64,000 nucleotides of DNA from Arthrinium phaeospermum. Lineage: Eukaryota; Ascomycota; Sordariomycetes; Amphisphaeriales; Apiosporaceae. Made by a program: the position numbers and the translations under genes. Each line of letters starts with the position of its first letter. The first letter of the stretch is position 1. Positions 46,775-57,000 of this stretch are shown here, one piece after another. The notes under the pieces were generated by a model. It was not told where the DNA came from and did not search any database. It was given only the letters and a program-made list of their open reading frames with translations. The DNA lies in NCBI GenBank assembly GCA_006503535.1, contig QYRS01000002.1, positions 3,286,001-3,350,000 of the forward strand. Reading direction: 5' to 3'.

Positions 46775-47668
46775 TTAGCGGCCAGCCAGTACGTTGAGGA
46801 CACCGCCGTCAACCGCGATGATCTCGCCGTTGACGTACTGGTTCTTGGCGAGGTAGAGGACCGTCATGCCCATCTCCTCCTCGCGGCCGGCGCGCATGAG
46901 CGGGACGTGCTCCTTGTCCTGGATCTTCTCGGGCGGCAGGTGGCTCTTCTGGTTCTCGTCGCTGGTCTTGGTCGTCATCTCCGAGGGGAAGTAGCCGGGC
47001 GCGATCGAGTTGACGCGGATGCCGGCCTTCTGGAACTCGGCCGACATGAGCTTGGACAGGTGCACCGTGGCGCCCTTGGCCGCGTTGTAGCTGAAGTGGC
47101 CCTGCGCGTGGCGCATGAGCCCCGACATGGAGCTGATGGTGATGACGCTGGGCGCGAAGGGCTCGAGGGGCCCGCCCTTGATGCGCGTGCCGGCCTGCAG
47201 CAGCGGCAGGAAGGCCACCGTGGTGAAGTAGACCGACGTCACGTCGACCTCGAACGTCTGGCCCCACTGCTCGACCGACTCGTTCTCCCAGAGCGCGCGC
47301 TTCAGCTCCTCGGCGTCCTCGTGCTTGGGCTCCGCCTTGGGGCCCGACACGCCCGCGTTGCACACCAGCAGGTGGATGTACTTCTCCTTCTCCTGGATCT
47401 GCCCCACGAGCTTCTCGAGCTCGTCCTTCTTAGTGACGTCGCAGGGGCCCACCGGGATGATCTGGCCGTCGCCGCCGGAAGGACCGTGGCTCTTGGCTGC
47501 CGACTCCAGCGCCTCCATCCGCCGGCCTGTGATGTAGACCTTGGCGCCGTTCTGCGCCAGGGCTTGCGCGGTCATGAGGCCGATACCGCTGCCTCCTCCC
47601 GTAACGACGGCGACATAGCCCTTCACGCCGAAAAGGCTGGTAACATCGAAGTTGTGTGTTGCGGCCAT
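46775..47668 (-). CDS. Short-chain dehydrogenase/reductase (SDR), NAD(P)-dependent
   Basis: A single exon from ATG 47668 gives 297 residues, the length of classical SDRs. TGGGSGIG (23-30) is the Rossmann dinucleotide motif, CNAGV follows beta-4, and the active site shows the Ser in TISSMSG (about 173-179) and YNAAK (Tyr about 194, Lys about 198). GYFPSEMT and the C-terminal NGEIIAVDGG match SDRs close to 3-oxoacyl-ACP reductases and fungal enzymes annotated as RhlG-like reductases. The in-frame upstream codon at 47761 would add a His-rich, unlikely N-terminus. The coding GC content is high compared with the flanks. The substrate cannot be given. It probably acts in the cytosol, having no targeting signal. 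Confidence 0.9.
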   Translation of the reverse strand: MAATHNFDVTSLFGVKGYVAVVTGGGSGIGLMTAQALAQNGAKVYITGRRMEALESAAKSHGPSGGDGQIIPVGPCDVTKKDELEKLVGQIQEKEKYIHLLVCNAGVSGPKAEPKHEDAEELKRALWENESVEQWGQTFEVDVTSVYFTTVAFLPLLQAGTRIKGGPLEPFAPSVITISSMSGLMRHAQGHFSYNAAKGATVHLSKLMSAEFQKAGIRVNSIAPGYFPSEMTTKTSDENQKSHLPPEKIQDKEHVPLMRAGREEEMGMTVLYLAKNQYVNGEIIAVDGGVLNVLAGR

Positions 47669-48249
47669 ATTACGTGTTGTATGGAATATGTGTGTGAGTT
47701 GGTTGGCGTAAAGGTGGTGTGTATGTACGTCTGTAGGAAGGAAACTCGAGCTGCGAGTCACTTCAAAAATAATCGATTTATAAAATGAATCAAAACCTAT
47801 GTCGGCGTGATGTCAACGTACGGGTTTTATGGTTGGCTTGTGTTTGTTGGGGCGTTGCTGATGATGACGTAGAGTATATCAGTGGGTCGCACCTGCAAAT
47901 CGCCAGGAACATTTGCTCCTGTCATCGACGATGCATAAGTAATGTGCTTTTTCCATGAGCAAAGTAAAAAGCCAGTGTCGCAAATGCACATGTTGGTTGT
48001 TATCGAATTGAGGATGATGCAATATCCCACCCACTCTGTTCCTCTTTAAATGGTCCAGCTGCCCCTCCAAGGCCACTCAGGATACCGAAGTGGCAAATTT
48101 AGCAATTTGGGTTGCTGAATTCACCCAGTAGATTTGAATAATTAGAGAAACAGTATATACAACTTGTTTGCTTTGCTGCGCTTGAATACATAGGTAAATC
48201 ATGAATCAGGTCGAGAATTGGCCGCCATGCATCAAAAGTCCCCCTAACC
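47669..48249. other. Intergenic between SDR and nitronate monooxygenase
   Basis: About 0.6 kb, AT-rich near 48100-48180: the SDR promoter and the monooxygenase 3' flank. No gene seen. Confidence 0.5.
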
Positions 48250-49496
48250 CTACAGCTTCGCCAGCATCTGAGTGCCCTTGCTCATTGCTGCAGTGGCATC
48301 GGTAATGAACTCGTCCACAATTGCCTTAGCGCTCTTTTGCTCATTCACGAGAGCTGAGCACTTGCCCATCAGGTAGGGTCGGAACTGCTCGAGATAATCG
48401 TCGACCTCGTCGTCGCTCTCTGCTGCTGCCTCCTCAACACCTGGTGGCTTTTCGTCGCTGCCGTTCATGACCTTCTCGAGATCAGATTCATAAGGCAAAA
48501 TTCCCTTTGATGTGAGCTCCTTGATCTCATCTCTCCGCTCGTTCTCCCAGTTCTCGATATAGGGGTTGTTTCGCACCCGCAACGGGCGCCCAGTGAAGAT
48601 GAGGGTTCGAATCGTGTCGTCGAAGCTGGCGGTCCGGACGGCCTCCTTGTGAGATTCAGGAGCACCGGCCTCATCAGCGAGGATGAACCGGGTGCCAACC
48701 CAGACCGCACTGGCGCCCATCATGAGAGATGCAGCAAGCATGTTGCCGTTGTGGATACCACCTGCAGCAATCACAGTGACCGGCTTTCCTGTCAACGGGC
48801 TCTTGGACTTCTTGCAGATCTCTACGCAGGCCGGGATCAGGACAGTGGTGGGGACATCACCAGTGTGGCCACCTCCCTCGCCGCCTTGGGCGCAAATGAT
48901 GTCGCACCCGATATCAAGGCATTTCTGCACATGCTTAGGGTGTCCAACCATGTTCATATAGTAGATGCCGGCCTTGTGTAAACGGTCGACAACCTCCTTG
49001 GGCGGCACGCCAACAGCGGAGACGAAAAGGCTTGCGCCGGACTCAATGATGACATCAATGAGTTCGTTAAGCTTGCCCTTTGTGTAGTCGTAGCTAAAAA
49101 GCAGCGAAATTAGCATCCTTAGTTTTCGTCGGCGGGTTGTAGATTGGCGCACTTTGTTTTTCTCGCATTGCCGCCAACCTGGGGCAAAAGCAGGTCGATG
49201 CCAAATGGCGCTTTCTTGTCGTTCATATAGGACTTCATCTCGTCGATCTGCTCCTTCAGCATTTCGGGGCTGTAGCTCATGCCGCCGATGACACCGAGGC
49301 CACCGGCATTGGTGACAGCGGCCGCGAGCTTGGGGCCGGCGGCCACGTTCATGCCAGCAAGGAGGATCGGGTGGTTGATCTTGAAGAGATCGGTCACGGT
49401 CGTTCGAATCTTCTCTGTATGATGAACACATGTTAGTGGTCGGCGAGGTTACGCGACAAAGATGGGAGGGAGCCGAGACGTACGAGGAGACGCCAT
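48250..49496 (-). CDS. Nitronate monooxygenase (2-nitropropane dioxygenase family, FMN enzyme)
   Basis: Three exons, 49496-49484 (13 bp), 49414-49153 and 49093-48250, give 372 residues; introns are 69 and 59 bp, the second with an unusual GTGCGC donor. The spliced start reads MASPQKIRTTVTDLFKINHP. The enzyme oxidises toxic nitronates such as propionate 3-nitronate with FMN and O2. Seen: NHPILLAGMNVAAG, NAGGLGVIGG, IDLLLPQVGG, the FMN-binding CAQGGEGGGHTGD (about 180-192), AAGGI and GASAVWVGTRF in a TIM barrel. A C-terminal extension from about 300 contains an acidic low-complexity patch (EEAAAESDDEVDD) and an ordered end. The tiny first exon is the main uncertainty. The gene diverges from the folate gene, with 0.96 kb between. 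Confidence 0.88.
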
Positions 49497-50460
49497 CTTG
49501 AGATATGCGGAATAGCTTCCGGAACTGTTTGCTTTGTCGAGGGTAGGATGGATGTTGAATCGTAGAGGTCGGTACGTAGATGGGTTGGTTCGAATGAAAC
49601 GAAGCGCAGGAGTTGAAAGAAGAGAAATGGATTCAAAGGGTGATTTGGAACGAATAGGGGCCGGCTCTATATAAGGATGGACTTCGCGGCTTTGGTTCCG
49701 AATCCAACGATGCAGCGGAGACGGACGGCTTTGGAAGGTAGAGAATCTGGGGAAGCTCTATGGGACCTAGCCTCCCAGGCTTAGTAGGCTTCGGCTGGTG
49801 CTGTAGGCCGAGGATCATGCAAGTGGCGTCACAGGCTAGCGCTGTTGCGGCTAGCAATGGCGGCATGGCAGGTCAGAGCCCCCACCCAGCCGTCGAGAAT
49901 GCCGAGGCCCAGGAGGTTGAGAGTGTGCATGCCGCGTCTCAACCACGCCAGTCTGCCAATCTCTGGCCCGAATGCGGAAACCTTCAAGGGAGTAAACTTA
50001 AGACTGGTCCATTTTTGAAACATCTCATTCGACAAAGTGATGCGATTGCGCGCTTCGGAGATGATGGTTGATCTTCAATGTCCTCCTCCCTACAAGACAC
50101 CTAACACTCGAACCTGCGCCCGTATTCTCCGCCGTCGAGATTCTCACTAAAAGATAAGCACACCAAAAGCAGGGCCGTTATGCCAGAAAGCTAAGACACG
50201 AGACATACATAAATAAGCTGCACTCAAAACACTGGCCGGAGCTTTTTGACTGCTAACGATGAGCGCCCCACACTCGGACCGTCATCAATGGATGGATGCC
50301 AGAATCATCCGTGCTAAAAAAAATGAGGACCCTGAACCGCCGATTTTTCTGCCCGAGATGCAATTGTCCTTACAATGCCCATGAAGCGTACTCCATTGCG
50401 TCCGAGTCAGTAGACATTCAGGGTTAGCTCACTGTTTGTTTCATTGCCCACGCTCTGCTG
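49497..50460. promoter_or_regulatory. Divergent region between nitronate monooxygenase and folate gene
   Basis: About 0.96 kb upstream of both genes. A TATA-like sequence lies on the monooxygenase side. The overlapping short frames at 49760-50071 look like chance. Confidence 0.5.
49668..49673 (-). promoter_or_regulatory. TATA-like element of the nitronate monooxygenase gene
   Basis: The minus strand reads CTTATATAGAG, about 172 bp before the ATG. A plausible TATA box by sequence and position. Confidence 0.4.
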
Positions 50461-52075
50461 ATGACGCCTGCGTTTCCTCGAGCATGGAGCGCCTGTTCGC
50501 GCCGCTTTCGACCCCTTCTAACCCCCACCTTATTTTCGCGCCCGTCAGGTGTGCGACTCCCTAAATCCGCCATGGATCAGAGCGTACAGAGAAACCACGG
50601 CTGTTCATCCGGAGGTTGTGCTTGCAGTGCTGCTGTTGCTGGTCTAGCGTCCAGTCCAAAGCGCAATGCCTACATCGCCTTGGGCAGTAATCTCGGCGAT
50701 CGCGTGGCTATGATCGAGCAGGCCTGCCAGGAACTGGACACCAGGGGCATCAAGGTAAAGAGGACCAGTAGTCTGTGGGAGACCGAGCCTATGTATGTTC
50801 TGGATCAAGATAGATTCGTCAATGGAGCCTGCGAGGTGTGTTCAACGATCTTTTCTGCGCAAGCTTGACAGCCGTGGCTAAAGATAAGTATTCATATAGG
50901 TCGAGACTGATCTTGAACCGCTTCCCCTCCTGGATCAACTGCAAGATATTGAGAAATCGATGGGGCGCAAGAAGCTCATCGACAAGGGACCGCGAAACAT
51001 TGACCTGGACGTTCTCCTTTATGAGAATGAGACGGTCGATCACGAGAGGTTGAAGATTCCGCATATCGGCATCCCTGAGCGTGATTTTGTGCTACGACCC
51101 TTGGCCGAACTTATCCCCACCAAAGCCATCTATCCAGACAGGCCTTGGAGGCTGGTCCAGGACTTTCTCAATGACCTCCCGCCATCGAAAGAGCCACTCT
51201 CCACGATGACCCCGATCTGCTCGTCGGTGAAGCCATTGACGGCACTCAAGGCGACGAGGAAGACTCAGGTGATGGCCATTCTGAACGTTACCCCTGACTC
51301 GTTTTCTGATGGAGGCGTCCACACCCCGGACTCGCTGCGGGACACCGTTCTTTCTTTTATTCGTGGAGGAGCGACAATGATCGATATCGGTGGCCAATCA
51401 AGTTCGCCAGGCACGCCCGACATCACCGCAGAAGAGGAGATTAGTCGTGTTGTTCCCGTCATTGAGCTTATTCGCAGTATACCGGAAACCCACGAAGTGG
51501 CGATCAGCGTCGATACATACCGCGCGGACGTCGCCGAGGCAGCCGTCAAAGCAGGGGCGGATATTGTTAACGATATCTCCGCAGGGCAGCTCGATCCCCG
51601 TATGCTTTCTACCATGGCGCAGCTGGGGAAGACGGTCTGTCTGATGCACATGCGCGGGAACCCCGGTACCATGAGTAAGCTCAACGACTACCCGGATGGG
51701 ATCGTGCCGACCATCGCTCGAGAGCTCTTGGAGCGGGTTGCCGAGGCGGAGGCAGCAGGTATTCGGAGATGGCGCATCATACTGGACCCCGGTCTCGGAT
51801 TTGCCAAGGTGGGCGAGCAAAACCTCCACGTTTTGCGGCACTTCGATGAGCTACGAAGCTGGCCCGGGCTTGAAGGGTTCCCGTGGTTGCTTGGCTCGAG
51901 CCGCAAGAGCTTCATCGGAAAGATCACTGGGGTTCCGCAGCCAATGGACCGCATTTTCGGCACGGCTACGACAGTGGCGGCTGCAGTCCAGGGCGGCGCT
52001 GATATTGTGAGGGTACACGATGTCACCGAGATGGGACAGGTGGTCAAGATGGCCGACGCCATCTGGAGGTATTGA
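50461..52075 (+). CDS. FOL1: Bifunctional HPPK-DHPS folate biosynthesis enzyme
   Basis: Two exons, 50461-50835 and 50900-52075, give 516 residues; the 64-bp intron has a GTGTGT donor and joins VNGACE to VETDLEPLP. HPPK (about 67-215) pyrophosphorylates 6-hydroxymethyl-dihydropterin: AYIALGSNLGDR, WETEPMYVLDQDRFVNGACE, GPRNIDLDVLLY. DHPS (about 245-512) condenses the product with p-aminobenzoate: MAILNVTPDSFSDGG (250-264), DIGGQSSSPGT, GSSRKSFIG. The yeast Fol1 protein also has an N-terminal dihydroneopterin aldolase; here that domain is absent, so the aldolase must be encoded elsewhere. The first 37 residues are Arg/Ser/Pro-rich, fitting a mitochondrial presequence; a second Met at residue 38 precedes a Cys-rich stretch (GCSSGGCACS) and could give a cytosolic form. 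DHPS is the sulfonamide target in general. Confidence 0.93.
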
Positions 52076-52576
52076 GGATCTACTATACTTGGACACGAGG
52101 GAGGCCTGCCGGTTCAGCTTGTTGTCATTACATTATACTTGGAAAAAGGTGATCCCCTATGTTTCGGGTTCTAGGACTAAAGTTACAGCCTCGAGGCAGA
52201 GTTGATGATTGGCTATTTCTTGTGACGTGGACATGGTGGCCCATTCAACATTGGTATATCCCTTGAGCAAATTACTCTCTCTTGACATAAGAGCCACTAC
52301 GTTTGAAATATAGTGAGGAAGTTACAGATAGGATACTGTCATCCAAAAACCAATCAAGAACACTTTAGGTGCTTGATTACTCAGATACCAGGCTAGATCG
52401 TAACTATCGTGCGCCTTAGCGGTATCGATGACGTAAAACCCACAGGGACGTCATTGACGATCCGTCAATTGCATTTCATGTTGTTGCAGGCACAGTCAAC
52501 AATTCAACCCAGCCAATCAACATACACTGCTCTAGACCATCTGAAGTCCAACAGTAACGCTTCACCAGAGACTGCA
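52076..52576. other. Intergenic between folate gene and AEC carrier
   Basis: About 0.5 kb. Upstream in-frame codons of the carrier (from 52409) begin without ATG and look like leader. No gene seen. Confidence 0.5.
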
Positions 52577-54097
52577 ATGGCACCAAACGGGCTGCACGAG
52601 TCCTTCGTCGGGGCCATCCAAGCTAGTCTATCGGTACTACTCATCATCGCCTGTGGTGTTGTCGCGGCACGATGGAAAATACTCGACGGCAACAATACGA
52701 AACCAATCTCCAAGCTGTGCGTGCGCATCTTTCTGCCAGCGCTGCTCCTCACCAAGATCGGGTCTGACCTGGAAGCTGGCTCGGCGGGCCGGTATGGCAT
52801 TGTCCTGCTCTGGGCGCTGGCATGCCATCTGCTGTCTTTCCTGATCGGCCTGTTCGCGCACCACGTGCTTGGCATGCCCGACTGGACCATGGTAGCCGTC
52901 ATGTTCAACAACTCGACGAGCTACCCGCTCTTGCTGATTGGGGCACTGGCTGACTCCGGGGTCCTGAAACTGCTGACCTCGAGCGGCGGCGGCAGCGGCG
53001 AGTCTGTCAGCCAGGCCCTGGAGAGTGCAGAGGCTTACTTCCTCGTCTTCTCGACGGTCTCGAACTGCTTGACCTTTGCGGTGGGCCCGCGCCTGATCGA
53101 CACCGAACACGCCCCGGAAGAAGAGAAAGAGCACGACGTCGGAGACAACGACCCCAACGCTGGCGAGGAGGCGCTGCCTGACGAGGAAAGCGCGCTTCTG
53201 CACCCAGCCGACGCGCTACGCTCCGTGAACCCGTTCGCCGCCTCCTACTCCTCGCATTCAGCGTCGCGTAGCACGTCCTTCCTGCTCTCCAAGAAGGCGG
53301 CGGCCAAGACCACCGGTTCCTCGAGATCCCGCGCACCGCTAGGTAGGCCACCGAGGCGGCGGGTGACCTTGATCACGCGCAAGCAGTGGGCGAGGCTCAG
53401 CCCACGTGCCAGGTGGTGGCTCACGCTCGCGTCCGACTTCTTCAACGCGCCGCTGCTGGGCGCCATCCTGGGCGCCACCATCGGGCTGGTGCCGGCGCTG
53501 CATCGAGCCTTCTTCAACGACGCGACCGACGGCGGCATCTTTACGGCTTGGCTGACGTCGCCCTTGAAGAAGATCGGCGGCATCTTCGTTCCCTTGCCCG
53601 TCGTGATCGCGGGTGTCTCGCTATACTCGTCCCTCCAGGATTCGCGTGACAGCAGTGGTGACAGTGGTTCTGGCGGCCAGGTCCAGGGCGCCAAATCTAA
53701 GTCCAAGCTCCCGAAAGCTACGGTAGGCTTCATCTTGTTTGTCCGTTTTGTCCTCTGGACTGGCGTGTCGATAGGGGTCGTCTATCTCCTCGCGTCTCGG
53801 ACGAGTTTGCTTGGCGACGACCCCATGCTACGGTTTGCCATGATGCTCATGCCCGTGGGTCCGCCGGCGACCAAGTTGATCGCCATGGTCCAGGTCAGCG
53901 GGGCCGAAGAGGACGAGGAGGCGTCCATTGCAAAGCTGCTCACGGTAAGTTGCGTGGTCAAGAATCAGCTCCCCTTCTTCTCCTTTGCGGGGCGCAACTG
54001 TTTCTAACGAGCCGATTCGCAGATATCATACCTCGTATCGCCGGTCCTTTCATTCACTGTGGTAGGCGGTCTCATGGCCAGCCAAGCGTCTCTATAG
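52577..54097 (+). CDS. Auxin efflux carrier (AEC) family membrane transporter
   Basis: Two exons, 52577-53944 and 54023-54097, give 480 residues; the 78-bp intron joins IAKLLT to ISYLVSPVLSFTVV. Two hydrophobic halves are separated by a long hydrophilic loop, the AEC layout. The N-terminal half (about 10-185) has LLIIACGVVAARW, ISKLCVRIFLPALLLTKIG and FNNSTSYPLLLIGAL; the loop (about 185-295) is acidic then Ser/Arg-rich; the C-terminal half has FFNAPLLGAILGATIGL, FVPLPVVIAGVSLY and MLMPVGPPATKLIAMVQ. Plant members move auxin; fungal members are probably ER or vacuolar carriers of unknown substrate. Without the second exon the last membrane segment would be lost, which supports the splice. Length and topology fit the family. 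Confidence 0.88.
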
Positions 54098-57000
54098 ATA
54101 CAATAACATACGAAGTCACTGGGATGGCTACGTATAGACATAATAGTCGGGCACAGCTCAGCAAGCAATACGGTACAACATGTAGAGATAGAGGGGAACT
54201 GAAAAGCGCTTGAAATATAACTAATAGTTGATAGATAGATAGACCCAAAAGTTCACCAGGCATGCTGGCTGCACAACATAGGCTGCGACAAATACTACAT
54301 ACGCTAATACTCTCAGATGCCAGGTATGATTGATGCTGTCCGTTTACCCATCTGGCCAAGTTACGAAGGAGGCAGAGGATGGTACGTTGAGTAATACCGC
54401 AAAGGTCCACCTTGATAATCGCACATGGCCTATACCAACGTACGATGCGGACTAACGTAAACAAATAGAGAACAGGACGCGCCGGGCGAGGCAGCAGACT
54501 ACTATGGTCCATGTGGTTTGGCTGGTGCGGCGCTTAGTAGCCCGATCATTTGCCAGAGCAGATGATGCGGATCCCCAGTACAAACAAGCCAACTACTCGG
54601 AATGTCAAGATGGGGCGGCGGCACTGCCGAATTACACACACCTCCCCTTCACTGCAGGAAGAACGCAGGTAGAAGCGATGGAAACAACATAAGGCGTGTT
54701 GGCTCGCTAAGAGAGATGGAGAGAGGAAGGAATGTTCTTTCCCGCGCGACTAATCATTTTGCGTCCCTCTAGTTGGACTCATTCCTCTCGCAAACTCCTT
54801 CTTCCCACCCCCGTTATTTGTCAGAGAAACGAATGAGGGGACGGAAATGTGGGTGAGGTCTTTTTCTTCTTCTCTGTTTCGGCGTCTACCCGTCCACTGA
54901 GCGAGAAGGTCCTTGTTTTTTGTTTGCTATCCTCTAGTTCTGTTTTTATGTTGTTTTTTTCCCTCGGGACCGCGTCATCTTCCCGAGACACACACACTTA
55001 CACACACCGTCCGCTTTCTGCTTCGATCTCCCTCCCTCTCTCTCTCTCTCTCTTGCTTGTACACGTAGGTCCGATAACCCGGCAGTAGTAGAGTAGCGCG
55101 CACGCCCAGTAGCGCACACGCACAGTCCCGTTTCGTCTCGCGCCCCGGGGGTATTCTATTCGGCTAGGGAAACTGGGGCCGAGAGGTATGCTGCTCTCTC
55201 TTCCTCTCTCGGAAGAAGCCGTTCGCGTTGGTTTCGGTTTCACCGTCGATCGAATCAGAGGGAAGAAAGGAAGGGCCGCTGTTGTTGGGTTGGTTTGGAG
55301 ACGGAAGGAAGGAGGAACCAAAGACGTCTATCCCGTTGTTGCTTTACACTCGTCCCCCTTCCCCGGAGTAGCGAGCGAGGGAGTGACACTACTAGTGCAT
55401 GTTCCTGAAAATTGGACAGGACGCTGCGATCGTGTCATGGAATGCGGCGAGTGGGTCGTAGACCAGCTCGGCCTGTGTTGTTGGTGGGACAGGGAGAACA
55501 GTATCTATCTTCCGTTTGGTAGCTCGTGCCCTGTATCACGTTCCTCTTTAGCCCCATGAACCATTCTTTGCAAAGAGTCCTCGTCATGATGATGGAAGAA
55601 AGAGGTTGGCCGCTGCGGCCATAGCGACTCGGATGGGGTCGTCGCTTACCGGAGAGGAGGATTGGTGAACTCAGCGGACATGGTCAGGGGCTCAGGGAAA
55701 GGGGGTTGGTTCCATGACAGGGTCTCGGAATGTGCTGGTAGCCAGACGTTTGATGGTGTTTCTTCGGCAGAATACCCATTGAATTATGGATGCACCTTAG
55801 ACGGACGGGAGTTAGAGGGGAGGGGGGTGGTTGAATGCGTCGGCAATTGTCGATTGTGTGTGTTTCTAGCGCTTCCCAGACAGCTTTGTGATCGCGAAAT
55901 GTTGATTCATGTCTTTAATTACCGGGTAGATGGGACACATCTATACCCCCCGCCCTTTTTTCTGTATGGCCTTCAACAAACTAACTAACTCTTTCGACGT
56001 CGGGCAAATCTACGTCCTACATCGTGGCTCTCTTGGCAGAAGCAAAAGAACCGTCTGCCATGCACGCCGTTGTTGTGTACGAGTTGTATGCGTGTGTGTT
56101 TGTGTCAAGCAAGAACGCAACAACCGGCAGGTTCATGCTGGTGCAACCAGGGGCTTCAACACTTCGGGTTGAATGGCGTGTGCTCGAACCGGATTTGGAC
56201 TGGGGACGTTATCTGCTGTCCGGCTGTCTCCTTGGAGGGAGTGGGTAGGTACTTACTTGCTCGCTAACAGACATAGGATAAGAGGATGATGGGGCCCAGA
56301 CGAATACAACTACCCAAGGTATAGGTAGCCTGTCTACTTTCGTGTCAGGTACTCGTCCCATCGATCATCGATAGGACTCGCTGGATGATTAGTGAACATC
56401 CAGCGGAGAGAACCGGTCAGGCTAAGGCAAGATTGCCTCGTCCAGGGCGCAAAGACTGCCTTGCTTGCTTGCTGCAGAGCGAGCTCCGGGGGAACCCCCC
56501 CTCTTTGTTCTTCAAATCCCGAGTTCGTTGGTTGGCATACCAATTGCTGGGAGGCCTACTCGAGACTGACTACCTACTGAACCAAGCATAACCTGGTCTG
56601 CGTTTAGACTTGTCTTGTAGCGTATAGATGAGCTGAGCCATCTCTCCCCCAGGCCTTCATCATGGGTGGCTCATTGGCCGAACAGCGCAGCCAGCTTGCT
56701 ATGAGACATGGCGCTGCCAGCGTATCTGTAAGGAACTTCCCAGGTTCTGATAGGAGTCTACGGCACATGGCCACCAGTCTCTCCTTGCATTCTAGGTCGG
56801 GCCATCCCGAACTTTGAGACTAGCAAGTCTCTCCTTGACTGAAAAGCCCGAGATTCTATCATAGATTAGAGCAGTCGAGACGAGAGGAATACATTCTCGG
56901 ATTCATCGTCATCAGCACCACCTGTGATTCGTAATTGTGTGAATAACAACAATCGACTGGATTGGGGCGAACGCGTGTGGTAGCCCCGTTGCCCTAGAAG

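Noticed and set aside
46907..47788. 293-aa + frame opposite the SDR gene
   Set aside because: Antisense shadow; leucine/valine/arginine-skewed with no domain.
36852..49496. Possible secondary-metabolite cluster (ABC transporter, SDR, monooxygenase)
   Set aside because: No PKS, NRPS, terpene cyclase or pathway regulator is present, and housekeeping genes lie between.
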